Source of the DNA: Betaproteobacteria bacterium
GTDB taxonomy: Bacteria > Pseudomonadota > Gammaproteobacteria > Burkholderiales > Burkholderiaceae_C
Direction: 5' to 3'
Assembly (NCBI GenBank): GCA_005882155.1
Contig: VBCQ01000246.1
Location: 1-20,390 of the forward strand
DNA: 20,390 nucleotides
Below are positions 14,358 to 20,390 of the stretch, piece by piece. The translations under genes were made by a program, and so were the position numbers. A model generated the notes under the pieces. It searched no databases, was not told the DNA's origin, and saw nothing but the letters and a program-made list of their open reading frames with translations. How positions within the stretch are numbered: position 1 is the stretch's first letter; the number at the start of each line of letters is the position of its first letter.

Positions 14358-15443
14358 ATGTTGGCGCTTGCTCCAATTGCCATGGATTCAACTCCGTTTC
14401 CCATACTCTTCGACGAGGCGCCGGAACAATGGCGTTGGCCTGCGCCGCCCTTCGGATGGCGCAAGGTCTCGCTGCCCGACGACAGCGCGGCGCAGCCGTG
14501 TCGCATCGAGACGCGCCAGGGGACGACGATCGAAGGCGACCTGCTGAGCATCGACGGGCCGGCGCAGACGCTGCGCTTTCGCACCAGTTCGCTGGGCGCC
14601 CCGGTGACGCTCGCGTTCTCGCGCTTTCGCAGGCTCACGTTGACGACGCCGCTGCGGCCGGCAATGCAGCCGGGCGGCGCGGAAGAACGGGTTCCTGCCG
14701 CAGCGCAGGAGCGCGAATATCGGCTGCACCTGAGCGACACCGGCGAGCCGATGACCGGCCACACTGCCGGTCACGTCGAAACCAGCGAAGGCCTGTTCCT
14801 CTTCCTGCCGGTCGAGGAAGAGCGCTCGGTGCAGCGCATCTTCGTCCCGCGCTCGGCATACATCGCCTGCGAGTTCGGTCCTTCGGCCGAAGAGGCCGCG
14901 TCCAAGCTGTGGGTCGGTACGCCCGAAGACTTGCTCGCCGCCATCGAACGCCAGCCGCGTGCGCCGGTGTTGCCGATCGGCCAGGCGCTGCTCAACCTGG
15001 GGCTGCTCACGCAAGACCAGCTCGATCGCTTTCTCGCGCGCCCGCCGGCGGATCTGCCGCTGGGCGAAGCGCTGGTGCGCAACGGAACCATCACGCGCTC
15101 CGATCTGAACACCGCACTCGCGTACAAGATGGGCTACCCGCTCGTCGATCTGGCGCGCTTCCCGATCGATGCCGCGGCAGTCGAAAAGCTGCCGACGCGC
15201 GTCATCCTGCTGGCTCGCAGCCTGCCGCTGATGATCGACCGCGAGCGGCTGATCGTCGCGGTCGACAAGCCGGCGCGCGTCGACAAGCTGCGCAGCATGC
15301 ACGTGTTCACGCAGCAGACGGTCGTCGTCCCGGTTCTTGCCTCCAAGGGCCAGCTCGTCCTCGCACTGGGGCGGATTCAGCAGCACGACGTCTGGTCGCA
15401 AAGCGTCTCGCTGCGACCCGGCTTCTTCGCCACGACGACGTGA
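14358..15443 (+). CDS. MshEN-domain protein (GspE/PilB N-terminal type), no ATPase domain
   Basis: 361 residues. The C-terminal third (about 205-337) is an MshEN/T2SSE N-terminal domain: two tandem copies of the roughly 24-residue motif (PIGQALLNLGLLTQDQL from 206; PLGEALVRNGTITRSDL from 234), then the fold ending YPLVDLARFPIDAAAVEKLP and LIVAVDKPARVDKL. In MshE-type ATPases this domain binds c-di-GMP. Here no Walker A/B ATPase follows, so it would be a stand-alone sensor or adaptor. The N-terminal part (about 48-175) is beta-rich (RIETRQGTTIEGDLLSI; FRRLTLTTPL) and unrecognised. There is no signal peptide, so it is cytoplasmic. Two in-frame ATGs are possible, 14358 and 14382, and neither has a good ribosome site; I keep the longer. 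The first arginine of the canonical motif is replaced in copy one, so binding is uncertain. Confidence 0.82.
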   Translation: MLALAPIAMDSTPFPILFDEAPEQWRWPAPPFGWRKVSLPDDSAAQPCRIETRQGTTIEGDLLSIDGPAQTLRFRTSSLGAPVTLAFSRFRRLTLTTPLRPAMQPGGAEERVPAAAQEREYRLHLSDTGEPMTGHTAGHVETSEGLFLFLPVEEERSVQRIFVPRSAYIACEFGPSAEEAASKLWVGTPEDLLAAIERQPRAPVLPIGQALLNLGLLTQDQLDRFLARPPADLPLGEALVRNGTITRSDLNTALAYKMGYPLVDLARFPIDAAAVEKLPTRVILLARSLPLMIDRERLIVAVDKPARVDKLRSMHVFTQQTVVVPVLASKGQLVLALGRIQQHDVWSQSVSLRPGFFATTT

Positions 15444-15462
15444 CGCGCGGCCCGCTGCGGCC

Positions 15463-16617
15463 TCACTTCCCGATCACCCACGCACCCTTTGCGCCCGGCG
15501 CATCGTCGGGCACCGGCGAGCCGTAGCGTGCACGGCGCCGCTCGGGCGCCTCTTTCCAATGCAGTTGAGCGCGAATGTCGCGCAGCACCTCGGGCTCTTC
15601 GGCGAAATAGCTGTGGCCGAGCCGGAACAGGCTCGAGCCATGCACGCGCACGGTGTCGATGCCGGGCAACACCAGCACCGGCGGTGCGCCGCCCGCGCGA
15701 CCGTCCTCGGTCATCCACTCGAGCGCGGCGATCGCCTTGTCCTGATCGGCGACATACAGCGTCGTGCGATCGGAGACCTGCGGGTAGACACTCGCCAATT
15801 GTCGAAACAGCTTCGCGTCGACATCGGGCGCCGACAAGAAGATCTGACCGAAGCGGGTGCCGGTGCGCAGCGCCGCCTGGGTCGTCGCGCGGTGCATCGC
15901 GCGCAGCAGCCCGCGGTTGCCCATGCTGTGGGCAATGATGTGGACCTTGCCGCGATCGGCGAGCGCGGTCACCCGCACCAGGAACTCGGCGATGTGCTCT
16001 TCGCTCGCTTCGATCGCCGACAAGTCGCTCAGATAGGCACTCACGTCACCGCGCGACGGCCAGCTGTACAGCACCGTGATGCCCGGCACCTTGAGGTCGA
16101 AGCCGAGCTGCGCCGCGCGCGCGGTCGCTTCGTCGAAGCTCGTGTTGAAGCCATGGATATAGACGAGCACGTTGCGATCCGATGGGTCGAGCCCGGCGAT
16201 GAAATGACGAACGTCGCGGGCAAAGGCACTCGCCGACAGCACCGTCGCCGGGTCGACGCTGATGCGATCGTCGGTCTGCGTCAGCAAGCGCCGCCACAGC
16301 GGTGAGCCGAGCTCGCCGGGGCGATGGGTCGACGGGATGCGAACGATGCGCTTGCCGAAATAGATCTGATCGTCGAAGTCGCCGCCAAAGCCCTTCGTGA
16401 GGTCGGCAGCGTCACGCGGCTTGCGGTTGGTGCCGAACCAGACCGGGTAGCAGGTGCCGGAAAACTCCGGCGGGCATGGCGTATCGCTGCGAAGACTGCG
16501 CATCCGCACTGTTTCGACCGACGCGGCCGGCGCGGCACTTTCGCGCGGAGGTTGCGGCGCGACGCAGGCCGCAATCGCCAACGCGATCCAGGGCAACAGA
16601 TAGCGGAGCGGAATCAT
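15463..16617 (-). CDS. Alpha/beta-hydrolase lipoprotein (DUF900 type)
   Basis: 384 residues. A lipoprotein signal peptide ends at IAAC, making Cys18 the acylated residue, so the protein is anchored to a membrane facing the periplasm. The body is the DUF900-type alpha/beta hydrolase: CYPVWFGTNRKP (56-67), VLVYIHGFNTSFDEA (150-164, oxyanion region), the nucleophile elbow HIIAHSMGNRG with Ser231, an acid at Asp291 or Asp293 (YVADQDKA) and His335 (FRLGHSYFAEEP). The family's substrate is not known; esterase or lipase-like activity is expected from the triad. The frame stays open far upstream, but the ATG at 16617 gives the lipobox signal directly. It lies 56 bases downstream of the 72-residue gene on the same strand and may share its promoter. 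Its stop is 19 bases from the convergent MshEN gene. Confidence 0.87.
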   Translation of the reverse strand: MIPLRYLLPWIALAIAACVAPQPPRESAAPAASVETVRMRSLRSDTPCPPEFSGTCYPVWFGTNRKPRDAADLTKGFGGDFDDQIYFGKRIVRIPSTHRPGELGSPLWRRLLTQTDDRISVDPATVLSASAFARDVRHFIAGLDPSDRNVLVYIHGFNTSFDEATARAAQLGFDLKVPGITVLYSWPSRGDVSAYLSDLSAIEASEEHIAEFLVRVTALADRGKVHIIAHSMGNRGLLRAMHRATTQAALRTGTRFGQIFLSAPDVDAKLFRQLASVYPQVSDRTTLYVADQDKAIAALEWMTEDGRAGGAPPVLVLPGIDTVRVHGSSLFRLGHSYFAEEPEVLRDIRAQLHWKEAPERRRARYGSPVPDDAPGAKGAWVIGK

Positions 16618-16673
16618 CGATGGCCACCGTTCGCCGCGCACGATTCGCGAAATCGAATCGTACGCCGTTGAAC

Positions 16674-16892
16674 TCAATGCAGTGTGCGCTGCACGGCCGG
16701 CATCGAGAACTCGCGGCCGATCACCGTGCGCGCGTAGAAGTAGTTGAGCCGGGCCCGCGCGCTCAGAGAATCGATGTCGACATGACCGGCCTCGTCGCAC
16801 GGGAAAGCGTAAGCGCGGCCTTCGTCGAACAGCGAGCGGAAGCGCAGTTCGTAGTGGGCGGTTTCCTGAGCGGTGATCGTCGAAGCGTTCAT
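16674..16892 (-). CDS. Small conserved-type protein of unknown function, 72 residues
   Basis: 72 residues without signal peptide or membrane segment, mixed alpha/beta and acidic, with one cysteine in YAFPCDEAGHVDID. The segments YELRFRSLFDEGR, YAFPCDEAGHVD and RARLNYFYARTVIGREF look like a conserved small-protein family I have seen in Burkholderiales genomes without an assigned role. The start at 16892 is firm: GAGGAG lies about 6 bases before the ATG; an in-frame TTG further upstream is not needed. It is preceded by a promoter-like motif shared with the ompA-sigma operon (16930-16956), which makes it a likely member of that sigma factor's regulon. It may be co-transcribed with the hydrolase lipoprotein gene downstream. 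Confidence 0.8.
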   Translation of the reverse strand: MNASTITAQETAHYELRFRSLFDEGRAYAFPCDEAGHVDIDSLSARARLNYFYARTVIGREFSMPAVQRTLH

Positions 16893-16929
16893 GGTGGGCT
16901 CCTCGGGCAACGGGTTGATATGCCCTTGA

Positions 16930-16956
16930 GTTGCACCGCGCTTCGAAGCGGTTCAA
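16930..16956 (-). promoter_or_regulatory. Candidate ECF-type promoter of the 72-residue gene
   Basis: On the minus strand TTGAACCGCTT (16946-16956), 10 bases, then TGCAAC (16930-16935), ending 37 bases before the ATG. The same two blocks with identical spacing precede the OmpA gene (19847-19873). A bipartite, fixed-spacing motif at matching distances from two starts is what a sigma-factor promoter looks like; the adjacent ECF sigma is the obvious candidate to read it. This assignment is inference. Confidence 0.6.
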
Positions 16957-16973
16957 ACGATCGTGACCACGTC

Positions 16974-17801
16974 TTACCGGCCGGCGCTGCAGCCGCCTTG
17001 AGGCCCTTGCCGGAAGCAGAAGTCGCCGGTCAGGCTCGAGCTTTCCCACGGCACTTGGACGCGTCCGGTTTCGCGTGCGACACCCAAGCGCACCTGCTTG
17101 AAGACGAGCTCGACCGGCAGCCCGGGCGACTGCATCGTCGCGAGCAGATGCTTGGTGTACAGACTGTTCTTCTCGTTCGGGTTGTCGAGCGCGACGCCGC
17201 CGGGCGCCGTCGAGAACGCGACCATCGAGCCGAGCGGCGCATCGACGGGCGCCAGGCCCGCCGGCGTCGCGCCGCGGAACTTCAGCCGCCGGCCGTCGGG
17301 TCCGAGGATTTCGGCGCCGGAGAACGGGTTGTTGCGGCAGGCGTCGAGGATCACGATGTTGATGCCGTGCTGCATCGCGCCGAGCCGGTCGAGCAGCTCG
17401 TTCAAGTCGCCGCTCTTCGCCGCCACCTCGTCTTCGGCGCGAATCTCGGTGTCGACCGGCAGCAGATAGTTGCGCCCTTTGACCTGCACGCCGTGGCCGG
17501 CGTAGAAGACGACGCGAACGCGCGCTGTGCGAGCGCTGAGCGAGAACTGGCGAAACGCTTCGATCATGTCGCGCAGCGTCGTGTTCTCGCGCAAAGTGAC
17601 GTCGAAGCCGAGCGCGCGCAGCGACGCTGCGACGGCTTGCGCATCGTTGACCGGGTTCTTCAGCGCGCCGACGCGGTAGCTGCTGTTGCCGATGACGAGC
17701 GCCGCGCGCGGCTCATCGGCCGCCGCCGGCGCAGCGGCGCAGGCGGCGCCGATCCACGCGAGCAAAGCCGCCGCGCAAAGGCAACGTCGAACTCGCTGCA
17801 T
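16974..17801 (-). CDS. Exported caspase-like peptidase (C14 family)
   Basis: 275 residues. Signal peptide about 1-28 (CLCAAALLAWIGAACAAAPAAA), then a caspase fold starting RAALVIGNSSYRVGALKNPVNDA (residue 32 on; the conserved GN-Y and NDA signatures). The catalytic dyad is visible: His103 in VFYAGHGVQ and Cys155 in ILDACRNNPF. The C-terminal part (about 190-275) has the usual GSMVAFSTAPGGVA and a DFCF ending. Bacterial members of this family usually cut after basic residues, which is family knowledge. I prefer the ATG at 17801, with AGGAG 7 bases upstream, over a GTG at 17816 that would overlap the anti-sigma stop as GTGA. It is last in the ompA-sigma-anti-sigma run, which suggests an envelope-stress output. 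The substrate is unknown; a target among envelope proteins or the anti-sigma factor itself is speculation. Confidence 0.9.
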   Translation of the reverse strand: MQRVRRCLCAAALLAWIGAACAAAPAAADEPRAALVIGNSSYRVGALKNPVNDAQAVAASLRALGFDVTLRENTTLRDMIEAFRQFSLSARTARVRVVFYAGHGVQVKGRNYLLPVDTEIRAEDEVAAKSGDLNELLDRLGAMQHGINIVILDACRNNPFSGAEILGPDGRRLKFRGATPAGLAPVDAPLGSMVAFSTAPGGVALDNPNEKNSLYTKHLLATMQSPGLPVELVFKQVRLGVARETGRVQVPWESSSLTGDFCFRQGPQGGCSAGR

Positions 17802-17812
17802 CGATGCGCTCC

Positions 17813-18472
17813 TCACGGCCGCGCCGGCAGCCCGTCGACCACGGCGACGCCGTCGACAATACCGCTCGCCTTCAGCTTGTCGGCAAACGCCATGACCTGG
17901 CCGGTCGGAACGCGAACGTAGTAATCGCCGAGCTGGCCCGGGCCGGCGGCGAGACTGCCGTTGCCCTCGACCAGCAGCATGCGGATGTCGGCTTCGCGGG
18001 CGTCGGCCTTGAAGTTGACCTTGAGGTACGGGCCCTTGTCGACCACGCTCGCCTGCAGCGCGCGAATCTCGCTCACGTCGTCGTCGCGCTGGCCCATCAG
18101 ATGAACGATCACCACCGCCTGCAGCGCGACCACCGCGACCGCGCCGGCAAACGCCGGCCGCAGCACCGGCTGCGGCAGCACAGCCGCGAGCCAGTCGCTG
18201 ATGCGATCGACGAGCGACGGCCCCGCCGCGCGGCGCGAGCGTTGCGGCGCGGGCCCTTCGGTGCGGATGCGTTTCAGCGCGCGCTCGAGGCCGACTTCGC
18301 TCGACACGGCCGGCACGTCTTCACGCAATTGCGTTTGCAGCGACTGGTACCAGTTCAGCTCGGCCGCCGCCGCCGGATGCTCGCGCAGATAACCGTCGAC
18401 CCAGGCACGGTCGTCGTCCGAGAGGCTGCCGTTGACGTAGAACGGCAGCAGTTCGTCGAAGCGCGCTTTTAT
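17813..18472 (-). CDS. Transmembrane anti-sigma factor, apparent ATA start
   Basis: 219 residues from the ATA at 18472-18470. The N-terminal part (FDELLPFYVNGSLSDDDRAWVDGYLREHP, about 5-33) is the short helical anti-sigma domain that holds an ECF sigma factor; the zinc-binding His/Cys set is absent. A transmembrane helix spans about 105-126 (RPAFAGAVAVVALQAVVIVHL). A periplasmic domain of about 90 residues follows. No ATG, GTG or TTG lies in frame near the domain start. AGGAG (complement of 18480-18484) is 7 bases before ATA, ideal spacing. The junction reads TCATAA where TCATGA would give the classic ATGA stop/start overlap with the sigma gene, so one G-to-A change explains both the TAA stop and the lost ATG. 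Expression may be poor or may start at ATA. Confidence 0.82.
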   Translation of the reverse strand: MKARFDELLPFYVNGSLSDDDRAWVDGYLREHPAAAAELNWYQSLQTQLREDVPAVSSEVGLERALKRIRTEGPAPQRSRRAAGPSLVDRISDWLAAVLPQPVLRPAFAGAVAVVALQAVVIVHLMGQRDDDVSEIRALQASVVDKGPYLKVNFKADAREADIRMLLVEGNGSLAAGPGQLGDYYVRVPTGQVMAFADKLKASGIVDGVAVVDGLPARP

Positions 18473-19059
18473 GATGCCGCTCCTGCAAGGCGGCCGCCAC
18501 CTTCGCGCTGCAGCAGCAGCTGCAGACAGTTCTTCAGCTTCTGCCGCGCATGGAACAAGCGCGTCTTGACGGTGCCTTCGGGACAGGCCTGAATCGTCGC
18601 CACTTCGCCGAGCGACATGCCTTCGTAGAACACCAGGTGAACGCATTCGCGGTGCTCGTCGGAGAGCTTGTCCATGCAGTGGCGCACGCCTTCGTGGCGC
18701 TGTTGCTGGGCGAGGATGTCGAACGCGCTCGGGTCTTCGTTGGCGACGAGCTCGGCGACATCGGCGAGGTCGTCGTGCACCGCGTCGGGCTTGCGCGAGC
18801 GGAATGCCATCAGCACCTTGTTGCGCGCGATGCCGATCAGCCAGGTGCTGAACTGCGAATCGCCGCGGAACTTGGCCGGCTGGCGCCAAACTTCGTAGAG
18901 GGTATCGGCCACGATTTCTTCTGCCTGTGCGGGATCGCCGAGTTGCCTCAGCACGTAGGCGTAGAGCCGGCGCGAGAACGCGCGGTACAGCTCGCGGAAT
19001 GCAGCTTCGTCGGCGCGCTCGATGCGGCCGAGCAGGCGCAACACCTCGTCGTTGTCCAT
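18469..19059 (-). CDS. ECF (extracytoplasmic function) RNA polymerase sigma factor
   Basis: 196 residues with the two ECF domains only: sigma-2 (about 17-86: FRELYRAFSRRLYAYVLRQL, DPAQAEEIVADTLYEVW, FSTWLIGIARNKVL) and sigma-4 (about 126-180: MDKLSDEHRECVHLVFYEG, then the helix-turn-helix MSLGEVATIQACPEGTVKTR). It redirects RNA polymerase to stress promoters when released from its anti-sigma factor, whose gene overlaps its stop codon. The ATG at 19059 gives a normal N-terminus but has no ribosome site; a strong GGAGG stands before an ATG at 19103 that is out of frame by one base. Position after ompA and the shared promoter motif at 19847-19873 suggest it controls its own operon. Confidence 0.92.
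   Translation of the reverse strand: MDNDEVLRLLGRIERADEAAFRELYRAFSRRLYAYVLRQLGDPAQAEEIVADTLYEVWRQPAKFRGDSQFSTWLIGIARNKVLMAFRSRKPDAVHDDLADVAELVANEDPSAFDILAQQQRHEGVRHCMDKLSDEHRECVHLVFYEGMSLGEVATIQACPEGTVKTRLFHARQKLKNCLQLLLQREGGGRLAGAAS
18480..18484 (-). promoter_or_regulatory. Ribosome site deciding the anti-sigma start
   Basis: AGGAG on the minus strand, inside the last codons of the sigma gene and 7 bases before ATA (18472-18470) or 4 before ATC. It marks the intended initiation point even though no standard start codon is present. Confidence 0.6.
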
Positions 19060-19167
19060 GGGGAACGCGCTTCGAAGGCGTGACGTGAGTGGAGTGAGGT
19101 CATGGTAGTTCGCCTCCGAGCGAGTGGCACAGCAGTTTCCCGGTATGCGGGGGTTGATTCGAGGGGG
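19060..19167 (-). promoter_or_regulatory. ompA-sigma spacer with a strong Shine-Dalgarno and out-of-frame ATG
   Basis: 108 bases between the OmpA stop and the annotated sigma start. GGAGG (complement of 19113-19117) lies 9 bases before an ATG at 19103-19101. That ATG opens a 51-codon frame (MTSLHSRHAFEARSP...) overlapping the sigma N-terminus and ending at 18948. One extra base in the CCCC run at 19060-19063 would fuse it in frame to the sigma protein. It is either a leader peptide coupled to sigma translation or the true sigma start split by an indel. No terminator is seen, so ompA and sigma are probably one transcript. Confidence 0.5.
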
Positions 19168-19812
19168 TCACTCGCCGCGGAACTGCACGCGGCGGTTCTC
19201 GGCGGCGTACGGGTCGCGCCCCGGCAGCGGCGCGTATTCGCCCATGCCGACGGCGCGCAAGCGTGCCGGGTCGATGCCGTGCGACGCGACGAGATAGCGC
19301 TTGACGGCATACGCACGGCGCTGCGACAGCTGCTCGTTGTAGAGCTCGGAGCCGACCGCGTCGGTGTGGCCTTCGATGACCACCGCCTGGATCGCCGGCA
19401 GCATGCGAATGCCTTCGGCGAGCGCGTCGAGCTGATGCCGCGCCGACGGCAGGATGTCGGCCGAATCGAACGCGAACTGCACCGGCAGCGACAGCGCCGA
19501 CACGCGGGGGCGCTGCACGGGTCGCTCGGCCGTGTCGCTCGCCACCGCGGCAGCGGCCACTTGCTGCACAGCGGCGCCTTGCACGGCTGCCACGGCCGCC
19601 ACGGCGGGCGCGGCTTGCGCCGACGGCGCATCGTCGAGCAGCCGGATCGAACGCATCTTCATCGCCGGCGCTGCGCTGCTCGGCTGGGCCAGGATCGCTG
19701 CCACTTCGCTCGGATCGACGGCGTCACCGGCGCGGTACAGGCGCACTTCCTGAGCCAGCGCGGAACCGGCAAGTGCGAGCAGCAAGGTGCCAAGAAGAAG
19801 TCGACGGGCCAT
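19168..19812 (-). CDS. OmpA-family protein
   Basis: 214 residues. Signal peptide 1-20 (RRLLLGTLLLALAGSALA, then Gln). The N-terminal region (21-60) contains RLYRAGDAVDPSEVAAIL and is unassigned. Residues 62-95 are an Ala-rich linker. The OmpA C-terminal peptidoglycan-binding domain covers about 110-213 with VQFAFDSADILPSA, EGHTDAVGSELYNEQLSQRRA (Asp151 and Arg166 in the diaminopimelate-binding positions) and the ending ENRRVQF. No beta-barrel or lipobox is present, so it is a soluble periplasmic or wall-associated protein. AGGAG precedes the ATG at 19812 by about 8 bases. It heads the run ompA-sigma-anti-sigma-caspase and carries the candidate ECF promoter, so a role as envelope-integrity component or sensor is likely but unproven. 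Confidence 0.9.
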   Translation of the reverse strand: MARRLLLGTLLLALAGSALAQEVRLYRAGDAVDPSEVAAILAQPSSAAPAMKMRSIRLLDDAPSAQAAPAVAAVAAVQGAAVQQVAAAAVASDTAERPVQRPRVSALSLPVQFAFDSADILPSARHQLDALAEGIRMLPAIQAVVIEGHTDAVGSELYNEQLSQRRAYAVKRYLVASHGIDPARLRAVGMGEYAPLPGRDPYAAENRRVQFRGE

Positions 19813-19846
19813 GAGGGTTCTCCTGTTTTAGGGGGGTCGGCACTGG

Positions 19847-19873
19847 GTTGCAGCGACGCCCCAAGCGGTTCAA
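19847..19873 (-). promoter_or_regulatory. Candidate ECF-type promoter of the ompA-sigma operon
   Basis: Minus strand TTGAACCGCTT (19863-19873), 10 bases, TGCAAC (19847-19852), ending 34 bases before the ompA ATG. Blocks and spacing are identical to 16930-16956, while the 10 bases between are different. It sits between the DUF2807 stop (19885) and ompA, indicating that ompA starts its own transcription unit. Autoregulation by the operon's sigma factor is inferred. Confidence 0.6.
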
Positions 19874-19884
19874 GTTTTCTGCGC

Positions 19885-20390
19885 TCAGGAACCGAGCCGG
19901 CGAATCTCGCCCGAGCCGGTGACGCTCTGGACTACTTGCGGATGGCCGCTGAACAGCAGTTCGCCGCTGCCGGTGATGCGCGCGCTCAAGCGCTCGGCCA
20001 CCGCGACGCGCGACTCGCCGCTGCCGTCGATCGCGACATCGGCCACGCGGCTGGCGAGGCGCTGCGCGGCGTAGCGGCCGGAGCCGCTGATGACGATGCG
20101 CTGGCTGTCGACTCGGCCGGCGTCGACGGTGAGCTCGCTCGCGCCGTCGAGCCGCGCGTCGAGCGTGCGGGCAGTCAGCTGGGCGAGACGCGTCTCGGTG
20201 CTGCCATCGAGTCGCAGCGACAGCGCAGTCGTCGACAAGGCGGCGATTCGCACGCTGCCCGAGCCATTCGCTTCGAGTGCGGCGAGGGTCTTCAGCTCAA
20301 GGCGAAAACGGATCGGCTGCTGCGTCTGCACCGGGCCCGGTCCGAAGCGGATGTGCAGCCGGCGCTCGCGCACCTCGGTGATGATCTTCG
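19885..20390 (-). CDS. DUF2807 (GIN-domain, putative adhesin-like) protein, 5' end outside the window
   Basis: The visible 167 codons are open to the window edge, and the frame continues past the internal GTG at 20373 (KIITEVRERRLHIRF), which matches the interior of DUF2807 proteins, so the true start lies to the right. The sequence is a right-handed beta-helix-like repeat of short strands with Ser-Gly turns: NGSGSVRI, LDGSTETRL, LDGASELTV, ISGSGRY, IDGSGESRV, ITGSGELLF and VTGSGEIRRLGS. The family is exported and lies in the periplasm or at the surface; its function is not established. It precedes ompA on the same strand with 72 bases between; the candidate promoter in that gap suggests a separate unit. 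Confidence 0.85.
   Translation of the reverse strand, partial: KIITEVRERRLHIRFGPGPVQTQQPIRFRLELKTLAALEANGSGSVRIAALSTTALSLRLDGSTETRLAQLTARTLDARLDGASELTVDAGRVDSQRIVISGSGRYAAQRLASRVADVAIDGSGESRVAVAERLSARITGSGELLFSGHPQVVQSVTGSGEIRRLGS

Overview
The window is GC-rich, densely coded bacterial chromosome. It most resembles a betaproteobacterium of the Burkholderiales (Rubrivivax/Methylibium/Leptothrix-like). This rests on the codon bias, PEP-CTERM surface proteins, a Pseudomonas-type branched-chain keto acid dehydrogenase operon and the general gene set; the genus is inference. I see no rRNA, tRNA, CRISPR array, insertion sequence or phage gene.

Layout. (1) 1-2172, minus strand: two tandem paralogous PEP-CTERM exported proteins, each followed by an intrinsic terminator. 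The spacer between them holds a degraded copy of the 3' end of lpdV, so the pair arose by a roughly 1.07-kb tandem duplication that took the lpdV tail along. (2) 2259-7151, minus strand: bkdA1-bkdA2-bkdB-lpdV, the branched-chain 2-oxoacid dehydrogenase complex (E1alpha, E1beta, E2, E3), with gaps of 1-2 bases between genes. The E1beta gene is broken by an internal deletion of about 73 bp with frameshift, so the complex as written should not work. (3) 7339-8665, plus strand: a zinc-free quinone-oxidoreductase-type dehydrogenase and a small unknown protein. (4) 8673-11582, minus strand: a secreted prolyl oligopeptidase downstream of an Sfp-type phosphopantetheinyl transferase. (5) 11760-15443, plus strand: an exported TPR protein with a 42-residue glycine-rich tract, a di-heme cytochrome c peroxidase-like protein starting 14 bases later, a DUF4124-like exported protein, and a protein ending in an MshEN (c-di-GMP-binding type) domain. 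(6) 15463-20390, minus strand: a putative adhesin-type DUF2807 protein (cut by the window edge), an OmpA-domain protein, an ECF sigma factor, its membrane anti-sigma factor, an exported caspase-like peptidase, a 72-residue conserved-type protein, and a lipoprotein alpha/beta hydrolase.

The most interesting part is region 6. The sigma factor, anti-sigma factor and caspase genes overlap or nearly overlap. The same bipartite promoter-like motif (TTGAACCGCTT, 10 bases, TGCAAC) lies 35-38 bases before both the OmpA gene and the 72-residue gene. This suggests a self-controlled envelope-stress regulon with a caspase-fold protease as an output. Two start-site oddities occur inside it: the anti-sigma gene begins at ATA where an ATGA stop/start overlap would be expected, and the sigma gene has a strong Shine-Dalgarno site serving an ATG that is one base out of frame. 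Together with the bkdA2 frameshift, these could be real mutations or sequence errors, and re-reading the raw data would decide.
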